In this document: positions 8,108-16,148 of the stretch, piece by piece
How positions within the stretch are numbered: the stretch's first letter is position 1
Layout: every line of letters starts with the position of its first letter
NCBI GenBank assembly: GCA_040266995.1
Contig: JAWRHV010000021.1
Span: 1-64,000 of the forward strand
Source: UBA4312 sp040266995
GTDB lineage: Bacteria; Bacillota_I; Bacilli_A; Erysipelotrichales; Erysipelotrichaceae
Reading direction: 5' to 3'
DNA length: 64,000 bases
Notes under the pieces: model-generated
Seen by the model: the letters and a program-made list of their open reading frames with translations, nothing else
What the model was told of the DNA's origin: nothing
The model's database searches: none
Made by a program: the position numbers and the translations under genes

Positions 8108-9067
8108 TTAATACAATCCAAAATCTACACTGTAATAAGGAACACCATCAATAAATACAGTGTTGATCTGATAGCTGTTATAAGCTGGATTCGGGTTATT
8201 GTTTACTTCATAGCCAATTGTGCTTGATCCATAAGCATGGGCGCTCTCCATATCGGAGAATAAGCCGGCAGTGGATGGATCTAAACCATTGTTTGCGTTC
8301 TGCTGTGGTGTAGTTGTACCGGTTGTCGCCTGATCAACTGTAGTCTGTGTTTGATCAGTATATCCTGCATACGGATCATAGTATCCGGTTTGTCCATTGT
8401 CCAAACTAGTGGAATAGTCCTGAACCTGTTCCTGCGAAGCGGATTCCGTTGTTCCATTCTTATCGGCTTCTTCATCGGATAATACGATAAACGTTATATC
8501 TTTCTCTGTTTCATTATCGTATTCATCTTTCGCTGTAACGGTACCTTCATATTCACCTGGTTCTGCAACATCAAAATCAGGTACATCGACTTCAATTGAG
8601 ACCTCCGAAAGATCTTCTACTTTAAAATAATCTTCCAGTTTTACTTTTTCCGCATTCTGACGAATCTTGATTTCATCTTTAAAATTCACGAACTTTGGAG
8701 CTGTAGTATCTTCAACTTCAATCGAGACAGTTAGAGCTTCATCTTCATGGGATAATTCAACCTCATAAGATCCCACTTTTAGAAAGTTACGATTCTTTGA
8801 AATGACTTCTTTCGTATCCTCATCATATTCGTAACTGCTTGTATCTGTTAATAAAGAGGAGGTCATAGTGGTATCATCAATAATATCCTGATCCGTGCCT
8901 TCTTTTAAAAATTTAGATACGTCAAGTACAACTTTATCACCTAATTCATAAGTATACGTTTTTTTAGCCAGTTCAAAATCTGCTTCTTCTCCCTTTGAAC
9001 AACCGTAAGACATAATTAACATACTAGAAATGACAGCTGTTTTCCAAATAATTGATCTATTAAACAT
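8108..9067 (-). CDS. Lipoprotein with Ig-like (DUF5011-type) domains
   Basis: A 319-residue predicted surface lipoprotein. A basic start and hydrophobic segment lead to the lipobox MSYGC with lipidated Cys23. Residues ~30-210 are acidic, beta-rich repeats; the DTTAPKF joint near 125 and the AKDEYDN strand are typical of bacterial Ig-like DUF5011 modules. The C-terminal third is low complexity, rich in Gln, Thr, Tyr and Asn, ending in a short VDFGLY strand. Enzymatic motifs are absent; a cell-envelope or binding role is an inference. An AGGAGG site precedes the ATG. A strong promoter and a 21-base hyphenated palindrome in the leader lie upstream. It appears monocistronic. Confidence 0.8.
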   Translation of the reverse strand: MFNRSIIWKTAVISSMLIMSYGCSKGEEADFELAKKTYTYELGDKVVLDVSKFLKEGTDQDIIDDTTMTSSLLTDTSSYEYDEDTKEVISKNRNFLKVGSYEVELSHEDEALTVSIEVEDTTAPKFVNFKDEIKIRQNAEKVKLEDYFKVEDLSEVSIEVDVPDFDVAEPGEYEGTVTAKDEYDNETEKDITFIVLSDEEADKNGTTESASQEQVQDYSTSLDNGQTGYYDPYAGYTDQTQTTVDQATTGTTTPQQNANNGLDPSTAGLFSDMESAHAYGSSTIGYEVNNNPNPAYNSYQINTVFIDGVPYYSVDFGLY

Positions 9068-9081
9068 TTTTTCCTCCTGTA

Positions 9082-9102
9082 AAGTATAGATAATCTATAC
9101 TT
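9082..9102 (-). promoter_or_regulatory. Perfect hyphenated palindrome in the lipoprotein leader
   Basis: Two 10-base arms (9082-9091 and 9093-9102) form an inverted repeat directly upstream of the AGGAGG site. It could be an operator or an RNA hairpin that affects ribosome access. Confidence 0.5.
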
Positions 9103-9131
9103 ATACTCATCTTATCTAAAAGAATACAATT

Positions 9132-9160
9132 ATTATATGCTAAGTAACCGAACTTTTCAA
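9132..9160 (-). promoter_or_regulatory. Promoter of the lipoprotein gene
   Basis: TTGAAA (9155-9160) and a perfect TATAAT (9132-9137) with 17-base spacing on the minus strand. The predicted leader is about 58 bases. Confidence 0.78.
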
Positions 9161-9210
9161 TCAATGAATCGCAGATAAAATAACTGATTCTTTGTTGAAA
9201 ACATCAACTA

Positions 9211-9615
9211 TTAATATTCAGGAATAATCAAAACAGCACATGGTGCATATTTTACTGTATACGCAGTAACCGAACCTATCGTGTCAAGCCAACCCTTCTT
9301 GGTTGATTTAGTCATCACGATCAAATCAAACTTATTTTCTTTTGCGTATTTTACTATTTCTTCGCCTGGCTTTCCATAGGTCGTATAGTGTTCGAATGTG
9401 AAGCCTTCCTTTTCCAATGGATCATTCATACGGTTCAATGTGGTATTCATATAATGCGCCACACTGTACTCCTCTTTAATTTCCATTTGTTTAAGCATGT
9501 CTGTACACATCATTAATGTTAACTCTACTTCTTTTGGGTCATAATTATCTATAATCCAAGTAATTGTCTTTTTACTTCTTTCCGTTCCATCCAATGGCAA
9601 TAAAATCTTTTTCAT
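9211..9615 (-). CDS. Universal stress protein (UspA family)
   Basis: A 134-residue single-domain Usp fold protein. It starts KKILLPLDGTERSKK, the conserved beta1/helix1 with the ligand-contacting Asp, and ends with GSVTAYTVKYAPCAVLIIP, close to the ATP-binding G-x2-G-x9-G-S/T type loop, though the canonical spacing is weakened (TKSTKKGWLDTIGSVT). Whether it binds ATP is uncertain. AAGGAG lies upstream of the ATG and a TATAAT box at 9642-9647 suggests its own promoter. No partner gene is close; the HU gene upstream has its own terminator. Confidence 0.88.
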   Translation of the reverse strand: MKKILLPLDGTERSKKTITWIIDNYDPKEVELTLMMCTDMLKQMEIKEEYSVAHYMNTTLNRMNDPLEKEGFTFEHYTTYGKPGEEIVKYAKENKFDLIVMTKSTKKGWLDTIGSVTAYTVKYAPCAVLIIPEY

Positions 9616-9649
9616 GTTGATCGACTCCTTCTATTACACTTATTATACA

Positions 9650-9685
9650 TCTTTTTAAAAGAAACGATATGATTCCATATCGTTT
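9650..9685 (-). terminator. Intrinsic terminator of the cmk-der-hup operon
   Basis: A 10-bp stem (9662-9671 with 9676-9685) and ATTC loop overlapping the HU stop codon, followed on the minus strand by a U-rich stretch. Confidence 0.75.
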
Positions 9686-9974
9686 AATCTTTGTTGCATT
9701 TATTTTTTAATGTCTGACTTGGTCTAAACTTCGGTAGTTTTGATGAATGGATCATCATGCGTTCCTTCGTCACAGGATTGATCCCCATTCTTTCTTTTCG
9801 GTTAAATATTTCAAATTTGCCGAATGAAGTAATATCTACCTTCCCTTCATTAACTAAAGCATCACTCATTTCGTCAAATATTAAACTAACCGCTTTTAAA
9901 GATTCGGTTTTGGAAAGATTAAAGTTTGATGCTAACAGAATCGCCAAGGATTCTTTATTGACATATTTTCCCAT
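9684..9974 (-). CDS. HU family nucleoid DNA-binding protein
   Basis: A 96-residue HU/IHF-type protein that would bend and compact DNA as a dimer. The helical N-terminal half and the ITSFGKFEIFNRKER beta-arm base are recognisable, and the arm tip keeps the intercalating proline (MGINPVTKERM in place of the usual GRNP). The C-terminal tail has extra Lys and one Cys. It follows der by 14 bases, matching the Firmicute der-hup association. AAAGGAG lies upstream. Sequence is more divergent than the usual 90-residue HU. Confidence 0.88.
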   Translation of the reverse strand: MGKYVNKESLAILLASNFNLSKTESLKAVSLIFDEMSDALVNEGKVDITSFGKFEIFNRKERMGINPVTKERMMIHSSKLPKFRPSQTLKNKCNKD

Positions 9975-9988
9975 GCTAGCTCCTTTTC

Positions 9989-11296
9989 TTATGTACGTTT
10001 TCTGGCAATAATACGAATTGGTGTTCCTTCAAAATCAAAGGCTTCCCTGCACTTGTTTTCAATATATCGCTGATAACTAAAATGTAGCAATTCCGGATTA
10101 TTAACAAATAATACAATCGTTGGTGGTTCGACCGAAACCTGGCTAGCATAATAAATATGCAGCTGCTGGCCATTGTGTGGTTTTGGCGGATTGATCATTT
10201 GCGCATCAAGAATGACATCATTTAATACATTGGTAGGTACACGTAAACAACATGCATCATGCACCTTATTGATCAATGGAATCAACTGATTGATCTTGCT
10301 ATGCGTTTTAGCGGATACAAATGCAATTGGCGCATAGCTTAAATATAAGAATTCATTGCGGATCTTTTTCTCGATCTGGTTCATGGTAGACTGGTCTTTT
10401 TCAACGGTATCCCATTTATTATAGACAATGATAACGCCCTTGCCGGCTTCATGAGCCAAACCCGCAACGTGTTTGTCCTGTTCAACAATACCTCGCTCTC
10501 CATCGATTAGAAAGAGAACCACATGGCTTCGGTCAATCGCGCTCAATGCTCTTAAAATTGAATACTTTTCGATATCTTCATATATTTTTCCCCGTTTGCG
10601 TATCCCTGCCGTATCAATAATGATATAATCCTCATCATGATATTTAAAAGGCGTGTCGATGGCATCTCGGGTAGTTCCTTCAATATCGGATACAATCACG
10701 CGATCTTCATTTAAAATTGCATTGACCAAAGAACTCTTACCGACATTCGGTCGGCCAATACAACAAAATGAAGTTAAACCGTCATAGCTTTTCATTTTTT
10801 TCTCAGGAAGCTTTTCAATAATCAGATCCAAAATGTCACCGATCCCGATACCATGAGAAGCAGATAAAACAACTGGATCCCCTAATGACAGCTGGTAGAA
10901 CTCATACTGCATAAACTGCAGCTGTTCATTATCCGACTTATTGACTGCCAAAACAACCGGTTTTTTTGACTTTTGCAGCTTTCTGGCAATAGCCATATCA
11001 TCCGTTGTCACACCTTCTTTTGCGGAGGTGATAAAAAGGATGACATCCGCTTCCTCGATAGCTATATCGACCTGCATATTAATTTCCGCGGCAAAGGGTT
11101 GGTTTTCGATCTGTATACCACCTGTATCTATCAGACGAAATGTCTGGGTCAGCCACTCCACTTCACCATAAATGCGGTCTCGCGTCACACCGGGGGTATC
11201 GTCTACAATACTTTTTCTATGTCCTATCAACCGATTAAACAATGTTGATTTTCCTACGTTGGGCCGTCCAACAATTGCGACTGTTCCTCGTATCAT
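9989..11296 (-). CDS. der: Ribosome biogenesis GTPase Der (EngA)
   Basis: A 435-residue double-GTPase that acts in maturation of the 50S ribosomal subunit. Two G domains are visible: GRPNVGKSTL at 10-19 with DTGG near 57 and NKSD near 119, and GRPNVGKSSL at 181-190 with DTAG and NKWD. The C-terminal ~80 residues form the KH-like domain that contacts rRNA. Length is typical. GAAAGGAG precedes the ATG. It lies 22 bases after cmk and 14 before the HU gene, a common Firmicute arrangement. Confidence 0.97.
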   Translation of the reverse strand: MIRGTVAIVGRPNVGKSTLFNRLIGHRKSIVDDTPGVTRDRIYGEVEWLTQTFRLIDTGGIQIENQPFAAEINMQVDIAIEEADVILFITSAKEGVTTDDMAIARKLQKSKKPVVLAVNKSDNEQLQFMQYEFYQLSLGDPVVLSASHGIGIGDILDLIIEKLPEKKMKSYDGLTSFCCIGRPNVGKSSLVNAILNEDRVIVSDIEGTTRDAIDTPFKYHDEDYIIIDTAGIRKRGKIYEDIEKYSILRALSAIDRSHVVLFLIDGERGIVEQDKHVAGLAHEAGKGVIIVYNKWDTVEKDQSTMNQIEKKIRNEFLYLSYAPIAFVSAKTHSKINQLIPLINKVHDACCLRVPTNVLNDVILDAQMINPPKPHNGQQLHIYYASQVSVEPPTIVLFVNNPELLHFSYQRYIENKCREAFDFEGTPIRIIARKRT

Positions 11297-11318
11297 TCTC
11301 AGGCTCCTTTCTGATTGC

Positions 11319-11975
11319 TTAGATGGACTTTACCAGTTTCATCACTTCTTCTATCACTTGTTCCTTTGTAAGATCCGATGTATCGATCAGTACTGCATCC
11401 TCTGCTTTCTTCAAAGGAGAATACTCACGGTTCATATCCTGGAAATCGCGTGTCACGATATCCTGATAGATTGTATCATAATCCGCTTCTACGCCTTTAT
11501 TTATATATTGTAAATAGCGACGATCCGCTCTGGCCTTGGCAGAAGCGTCCATATAGATCTTGATTTCCGCATCCGGTAAAACAACGCTGCAGATATCTCT
11601 TCCGTCTAAAATATACCCTTTTTTGCGGGCAATCTCTTGTTGAAGCTTTACAAGCACTTCACGTACAACTGGTAAAGCGGAAATTTTCGATGTCATCATC
11701 GAAATATCATTTGTGCGGATAACCTCACTGACATCTTCATCATTTAAAAATACACGATCATTCTCAAAACGAATACGCAGTGCAAGTAAAGCATTCCTTA
11801 ATCCATATTCATCCGAAGTATCGATATCATTTTTCCAGATATAATAAGCCACACATCGATACATTGCACCTGTATCCAAATGGATCATATCCATTTGTTG
11901 AGCCACCGCGTCCGCAACGGTGCTTTTTCCGACACCGCTCGGGCCATCAATTGCGATATTGATTGAACGGTTCAT
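11319..11975 (-). CDS. cmk: Cytidylate kinase
   Basis: A 218-residue CMP/dCMP kinase that phosphorylates CMP with ATP in pyrimidine nucleotide recycling. The P-loop GPSGVGKST is at 11-19, followed by LDTGAMYR (substrate-binding), DGRDICSVVLPDA and the lid region with a run of Arg residues (KARADRR). Length is normal. Its start shares one base with the stop of the upstream membrane-tail gene, indicating translational coupling. An AGGTG-type site lies in that overlap. Confidence 0.96.
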   Translation of the reverse strand: MNRSINIAIDGPSGVGKSTVADAVAQQMDMIHLDTGAMYRCVAYYIWKNDIDTSDEYGLRNALLALRIRFENDRVFLNDEDVSEVIRTNDISMMTSKISALPVVREVLVKLQQEIARKKGYILDGRDICSVVLPDAEIKIYMDASAKARADRRYLQYINKGVEADYDTIYQDIVTRDFQDMNREYSPLKKAEDAVLIDTSDLTKEQVIEEVMKLVKSI

Positions 11976-12889
11976 TATGCACCTATCGTACGGATGAAGT
12001 AAATCGTAGCTCCGATGGCAATAAACAAAAGGATAATCAAGATAATCAGAATAACATTCAGGATCGTACCGGCAGTATTTCCCTTTTTCTTTTGGGTGGA
12101 AACTTCCACTTCCTGAATCTTTTCTGAAGGCATCTCCGTCTTGTGTGCCTTCTTTGCTTTCACTTTCTTTTTCTTTGCTTTTTTCTGTTTTCTTGTCTCT
12201 TTCGCCTTTGGACGAGAGTATTCTTGTTCTTCCGTTGAATCAAGGACCATATTGTCGTCTTCAATGTCATCACTGGTTAAGATAATTTTATCTTTGGTCG
12301 AGGATTCTTCTTTTTTTACAGGCTCTGTTTTGATCGGTTTTTCTTCTTTGATCTCTTCCGGTTCCGGTTCTGGCTGTACCACTGGTTTCGGTTCCGGCGC
12401 ATGGACCGGCAGAATCGAAGGTGTTGGATCTTCCGGTTCAACCGGTGCAGACGCAGCTGCATTCATTGAAGCCGTTTTGCCAATCTCGGATACAGGCAGT
12501 TTCATAGTAGAGCCTAATTCTTCGTCCTCTTCTTCCAATGGGATAAAATGACGATTTCTGTGTTTTACCTGTGTTCCGTCCAACTGTTTCAAAATGTTGA
12601 TCTGGGTATCATCCGATACCAGATTTCCATTATCTATATTGTATTGTTTCACCTCATCGATCAGGTTATCCATTACCGGACTTTTGGCAATTTTTGATTG
12701 TCGGGAAGTCGCTGTTCTATCAGTATACGGACGAGTAGGCTGATTCGCATGATTTAAACGAGACTGATTATCCATTCTTGATAATCGACTTAAATTCTGG
12801 TGACCGACTGGTTTCTCGGTTACGGTTGTTTCTTCTTCTATTTGATCTCTCAATTCTTGATATTTTTGCATTCTTGAGTATTTAGCCAT
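11975..12889 (-). CDS. Unknown charged protein with a C-terminal membrane anchor
   Basis: A 304-residue protein I do not recognise. Residues 1-110 are polar with many Gln, Arg and Asn. Residues ~120-200 are acidic and Pro-rich (repeated PEPEP-like stretches). Residues ~225-255 are strongly basic, with long Lys runs. One hydrophobic segment at about 275-300 ends the protein, so most of it should face the cytosol as a tail-anchored or single-pass protein. It heads the cmk-der-hup operon and its stop overlaps the cmk start. The ribosome site is AGGAGG. Composition suggests a disordered scaffold, but no function can be assigned. Confidence 0.7.
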   Translation of the reverse strand: MAKYSRMQKYQELRDQIEEETTVTEKPVGHQNLSRLSRMDNQSRLNHANQPTRPYTDRTATSRQSKIAKSPVMDNLIDEVKQYNIDNGNLVSDDTQINILKQLDGTQVKHRNRHFIPLEEEDEELGSTMKLPVSEIGKTASMNAAASAPVEPEDPTPSILPVHAPEPKPVVQPEPEPEEIKEEKPIKTEPVKKEESSTKDKIILTSDDIEDDNMVLDSTEEQEYSRPKAKETRKQKKAKKKKVKAKKAHKTEMPSEKIQEVEVSTQKKKGNTAGTILNVILIILIILLFIAIGATIYFIRTIGA

Positions 12890-12918
12890 TCGATAGACCT
12901 CCTATTTACACGTTATCC

Positions 12919-12947
12919 ATTATATATAATAATTCCAAAAAAGTCTA
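12919..12947 (-). promoter_or_regulatory. Promoter of the cmk-der-hup operon
   Basis: TATAAT at 12919-12924 and TAGACT at 12942-12947 on the minus strand, 17 bases apart, about 30 bases before the first start codon. Confidence 0.6.
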
Positions 12948-12973
12948 TAAATAAAGGAAAATTGAATATATAA

Positions 12974-12999
12974 AAGACAGGAATCAGCATTCCTGTCTT
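12974..12999 (-). terminator. Intrinsic terminator after efp
   Basis: A perfect 11-bp stem with CAGC loop, 15 bases after the efp stop. The U-tract on the minus strand is short. Confidence 0.75.
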
Positions 13000-13014
13000 G
13001 TTAGATGATTTCAA

Positions 13015-13575
13015 TTATTTAGCTCGTCCAGAATATTTACCATCATTTGTGTTAACAAGGATCATTTCATCCTGGTTAATGAACAAAGGTACTTTTACCT
13101 GTAAACCTGTCTCCAGAATTGCATTTTTCTGTGCACTTGTTGCGGTATCCCCTTTGACAGCCGGTTCACATTCAACAACACGCAGTGTAGCTTTATCCGG
13201 TAAGATAACACCTAAGATTTCCCCTTCATAGGAAGAAATATTTACATTATCATTTTCTTTGATAAATTTCTTTTCCCATTCCAAACGCTCTTCCGGAATC
13301 TCAACCTGCTCATATGTTTCATTATCCATAAATACCAAAGAAGAACCGTCATCGTATAAATACTGCATTTCGCGTTTTTCTATCATGGCAGGTTCAACCT
13401 TATCCGAGTCATTAAAACGCAGTTCCAAATTCGTACCGGTACGTAAATTACGTACTTTTGTCTTAACAACCATGGCACTTCTAGCTGTTTTGTTTTTTGA
13501 AATATCGAGAACCACGAAGATATCGCCGTTCACATTAATCGTTTGTCCTGGTTTCAAATCGCCTGAGTTAATCAT
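13015..13575 (-). CDS. efp: Elongation factor P, with Arg32 at the tip
   Basis: A 186-residue EF-P that relieves ribosome stalling at polyproline sequences. The three domains are present: the KOW-like N-terminus, the central OB fold (MQYLYDDG, VFMDNETYEQ) and the C-terminal OB fold ending FINQDEMILVNTNDGKYSGRA. The loop that reaches the peptidyl-transferase centre normally reads PGKG with a modifiable Lys32 in Bacillus. Here it reads KNKTARSAM, placing Arg at residue 32. No EarP, EpmA or other known modifier is in the window. It has its own promoter and terminator. Confidence 0.96.
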   Translation of the reverse strand: MINSGDLKPGQTINVNGDIFVVLDISKNKTARSAMVVKTKVRNLRTGTNLELRFNDSDKVEPAMIEKREMQYLYDDGSSLVFMDNETYEQVEIPEERLEWEKKFIKENDNVNISSYEGEILGVILPDKATLRVVECEPAVKGDTATSAQKNAILETGLQVKVPLFINQDEMILVNTNDGKYSGRAK

Positions 13576-13607
13576 TATTCATTCTCCTTTTCATGTCTCC
13601 ATATAAT

Positions 13608-13635
13608 ATTTTAAAAAAAACAATTCTTTTGTCAA
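13608..13635 (-). promoter_or_regulatory. Promoter of efp
   Basis: A consensus TTGACA (13630-13635) and TAAAAT (13608-13613) with 16-base spacing on the minus strand. Confidence 0.75.
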
Positions 13636-13641
13636 GAAAGC

Positions 13642-13675
13642 AAAGTAAAAGGCGTATTATAACGCCTTCTACTTT
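13642..13675 (-). terminator. Hairpin, probable terminator of nfnAB
   Basis: AAGGCGT/ACGCCTT (13649-13655 with 13662-13668) extended by a mismatch and six more pairs. The minus-strand 3' side is U-rich. It separates nfnB from the efp promoter. Confidence 0.5.
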
Positions 13676-13691
13676 ATCGAAAGGAATCGAT

Positions 13692-13742
13692 ATGAATAAA
13701 TATGCTCACATACTTAAGGAAGGATGTATGTATGCGAGTTGA
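13692..13742 (+). CDS. Possible 16-residue micropeptide
   Basis: An ATG with AAAGGA 6 bases upstream opens a 16-codon frame (MNKYAHILKEGCMYAS) ending at TGA. A TTGAGAT/ATCTCAA hairpin followed by TTTTATT lies just downstream (about 13745-13775). The arrangement resembles a tiny gene with terminator, but no promoter is obvious and chance is a real alternative. Confidence 0.2.
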   Translation: MNKYAHILKEGCMYAS

Positions 13743-13823
13743 CTTGAGATTGAGCCTTATCTCAATTTTATTCACTCATATTTTACAGCTTTTTTAATGA
13801 ATTGTAAACAATCTGTGCATAAG

Positions 13824-15215
13824 TTATTTATTACTTAACTGTTTATCAATTGATTCTGCAGCCTTCTTGCCGGCTCCCATAGCACTGATGACTGTAGCAG
13901 CCCCTGTTACCGCATCACCGCCGGCATAAATTCCTTCTCTGGAAGTCATGGCATTATCATCGATGACGATACATCCACGTCGATTGGTTTCTAATCCCTC
14001 TGTGGTTGAATGGATCAATGGGTTCGGGCTGGTTCCGATGGCCATGATCATGCAGTCTGCATCGATCTTGAACTCAGATCCAGGAACTTCCACCGGTCTT
14101 CTTCGTCCGGACTCATCTGGTTCTCCAAGTTCCATACGAATGCACTCTACCTGGCTGACCCATCCGTTCTCATCCCCGATTACCTGTACCGGATTATTCA
14201 ACAGATCAAAGATGATTCCTTCTTCCTGGGCATGTTCCACTTCCTCTTTTCGAGCAGGCAGCTCTTCCATGCTTCGACGATAAACGATATGGACTTCCGC
14301 TCCCAGTCTGCGCGCACATCTTGCCGCATCCATCGCAACGTTACCGCCACCGACAACAACGCATTTCTTCGGATGCTGGATCGGTGTATCCGAACCGGAA
14401 CGATACGCTTTCATCAGGTTGATCCGCGTCAGGAACTCATTGGCGCTGTATACACCTTTCAGGTTTTCTCCCGGCATATTCATAAATCTTGGCAGACCGG
14501 CACCAGATCCGATAAAGACAGCTTCAAAGCCTTCTTCCTCCATCAGCGCATCAATGGAATCACTACGTCCCACAACAAAGTTTGTGATGATATTGACACC
14601 CAGCTTCTTTAGCTGCTCGATTTCATTGGTCACGATCTCTTTTGGCAGACGGAACTGCGGAATACCATACATCAGTACCCCGCCGGCTACATGCAGAGCT
14701 TCAAAGATCGTTACTTCATATCCTTTTTTAGCCAGATCGCCAGCACATGTCAATCCGGCAGGCCCGGCTCCTACAATGGCTACTTTATGACCGTTGGATT
14801 GAGGTTTTTCCACTTTGCCGTCACTGTGCTCTCGGTGATAATCCGCAACAAAACGCTCCAGTCTTCCAATGGCAACCGGCTCTCCTTTAATGCCGCGTAC
14901 ACAGTATTTTTCGCACTGGCTTTCCTGTGGACATACTCGTCCGCAGACAGCCGGCAGTGAAGACGTCAAAGAAATAATTCTATAAGCTTCTTCAAAATCA
15001 CCTTTTTTAACCTCTTCGATAAAATCCGGTATATGGATATTAACCGGACAACCCTGCACGCATGGCTGATGCTTACAATGCAGACAACGCGTTGATTCTT
15101 CCAGTGCCATCTCTTTCGTATAGCCCTGGGCTACTTCTTCAAAATTTGTAATTCGTACAGCCGCATCCTGTGTCGGCATCGGCATCTTTGTCAGTGTCAT
15201 ATTCGGTTTTGCCAT
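13824..15215 (-). CDS. nfnB: NADH-dependent ferredoxin:NADP+ oxidoreductase subunit NfnB (GltD-like)
   Basis: A 463-residue flavoprotein related to the glutamate synthase small subunit. The N-terminal two-cluster iron-sulfur domain has CLHCKHQPCVQGCP and the later CGRVCPQESQCEKYC. Two dinucleotide-binding folds follow: VAIVGAGPAGLT (FAD) and VVVGGGNVAMDAA (NADPH). On its own it could be called GltD-like, but it overlaps by one base a sulfide/dihydroorotate dehydrogenase-like partner. That pairing is the signature of NfnAB, which bifurcates electrons from NADPH to ferredoxin and NAD+ or runs in reverse. No large glutamate synthase subunit is nearby. Confidence 0.9.
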   Translation of the reverse strand: MAKPNMTLTKMPMPTQDAAVRITNFEEVAQGYTKEMALEESTRCLHCKHQPCVQGCPVNIHIPDFIEEVKKGDFEEAYRIISLTSSLPAVCGRVCPQESQCEKYCVRGIKGEPVAIGRLERFVADYHREHSDGKVEKPQSNGHKVAIVGAGPAGLTCAGDLAKKGYEVTIFEALHVAGGVLMYGIPQFRLPKEIVTNEIEQLKKLGVNIITNFVVGRSDSIDALMEEEGFEAVFIGSGAGLPRFMNMPGENLKGVYSANEFLTRINLMKAYRSGSDTPIQHPKKCVVVGGGNVAMDAARCARRLGAEVHIVYRRSMEELPARKEEVEHAQEEGIIFDLLNNPVQVIGDENGWVSQVECIRMELGEPDESGRRRPVEVPGSEFKIDADCMIMAIGTSPNPLIHSTTEGLETNRRGCIVIDDNAMTSREGIYAGGDAVTGAATVISAMGAGKKAAESIDKQLSNK

Positions 15216-16057
15216 TATGCCACCTCCTTGGCCAGAAGATTACATTTCTCTTCTCTGGCACGTTTCTCGAAATCCATGTATGCACGGTTTCTTGACATCG
15301 CCTCATCAAAATCTACCTGATGTCCGTCAAAATCCGGTCCATCCACACAGGCAAACTTCATCTTTCCTCCTACCATTAAACGGCAGCATCCACACATACC
15401 GGTGCCGTCGATCATGATCGGATTCATAGAAACGACCGTAGGGATATCGTATTTCTTTGTGGTCAGGCTGACAAACTTCATCATGATGATCGGCCCGATC
15501 GCAACAACCTCATCGAATTTTTCTCCCTTTTCAATCAGTTCTTCCAATTTATTGGTTACCAGTCCCTTTTCACCGACCGAGCCATCATCGCTCATCAGAT
15601 GATAGGATCCTGATACTTCCCGGAATTCATCTTCCAGGATCACCAGATCTTTATTACGGAAACCAACGATTGTTGTGACATCCGCACCAGCTTCACTGAA
15701 CGCTTTTGCGGTCGGATAAGCGATCGCACACCCTACGCCGCCACCGATAATGCACACCTTCTTGTTTCCATCGATTTCGCTCGGCCTTCCTAGCGGCCCT
15801 ACAAAATCATGCAGGCTGTCTCCCTCATTCAAAGAATTCAGTACTTCCGTACTTCCGCCTACAATCTGGAATATAATCGTTACCGTTCCTTTTTCCCGAT
15901 CGCTGTCGGCAATGGTCAACGGAACTCTTTCGCCATCCTCGCTGACACGGAAGATGATAAACTGTCCTGCTTTCGCACGTTTGGCTACAAACGGTGCTTC
16001 AATTACCATCTTGGTGACAGTGGGATTTAAACTTTCCTTTTCAATAATTTTATACAT
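15215..16057 (-). CDS. nfnA: NfnAB transhydrogenase subunit NfnA
   Basis: A 280-residue protein of the PyrK/sulfide dehydrogenase-like family: an FAD-binding beta-barrel (RAKAGQFIIFR, VPLTIAD), an NAD-binding fold (VCIIGGGVGCAIAYP) and a C-terminal [2Fe-2S] site. The site reads DGTGMCGCCR then KFACVDGP, consistent with the Asp-plus-three-Cys ligation known for NfnA. The start at 16057 is chosen because GGGTGA precedes it; the open frame extends 11 codons further upstream without a better site. Its stop and the nfnB start share one A. With NifJ elsewhere in the window it ties ferredoxin to NAD(P)H pools. Confidence 0.9.
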   Translation of the reverse strand: MYKIIEKESLNPTVTKMVIEAPFVAKRAKAGQFIIFRVSEDGERVPLTIADSDREKGTVTIIFQIVGGSTEVLNSLNEGDSLHDFVGPLGRPSEIDGNKKVCIIGGGVGCAIAYPTAKAFSEAGADVTTIVGFRNKDLVILEDEFREVSGSYHLMSDDGSVGEKGLVTNKLEELIEKGEKFDEVVAIGPIIMMKFVSLTTKKYDIPTVVSMNPIMIDGTGMCGCCRLMVGGKMKFACVDGPDFDGHQVDFDEAMSRNRAYMDFEKRAREEKCNLLAKEVA

Positions 16058-16120
16058 TTTCATCACCCGTTCCATTGTATCATAAACCATTTAAAATCTT
16101 ATAGTTTTATTAAACAAATC

Positions 16121-16148
16121 AAAAAAAAGTAACTACGGAGTTACTTTT
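16121..16148 (-). terminator. Intrinsic terminator of the ankyrin-WYL-DUF2779-PLC cluster
   Basis: A perfect 10-bp stem (16125-16134 with 16139-16148) with ACGG loop, overlapping the stop codon, and a U-tract from the A-run at 16121-16128. Confidence 0.88.

Noticed and set aside
12141..12551. Long plus-strand open frame (136 codons) opposite the cmk-operon membrane-tail gene
   Set aside because: It is Ser/Phe-rich antisense of the low-complexity coding region, with no ribosome site; an artefact of the opposite strand's codon use.
13824..15215. Glutamate synthase small subunit (GltD)
   Set aside because: No large subunit nearby, and the one-base overlap with a PyrK-like flavoprotein fits NfnAB better.
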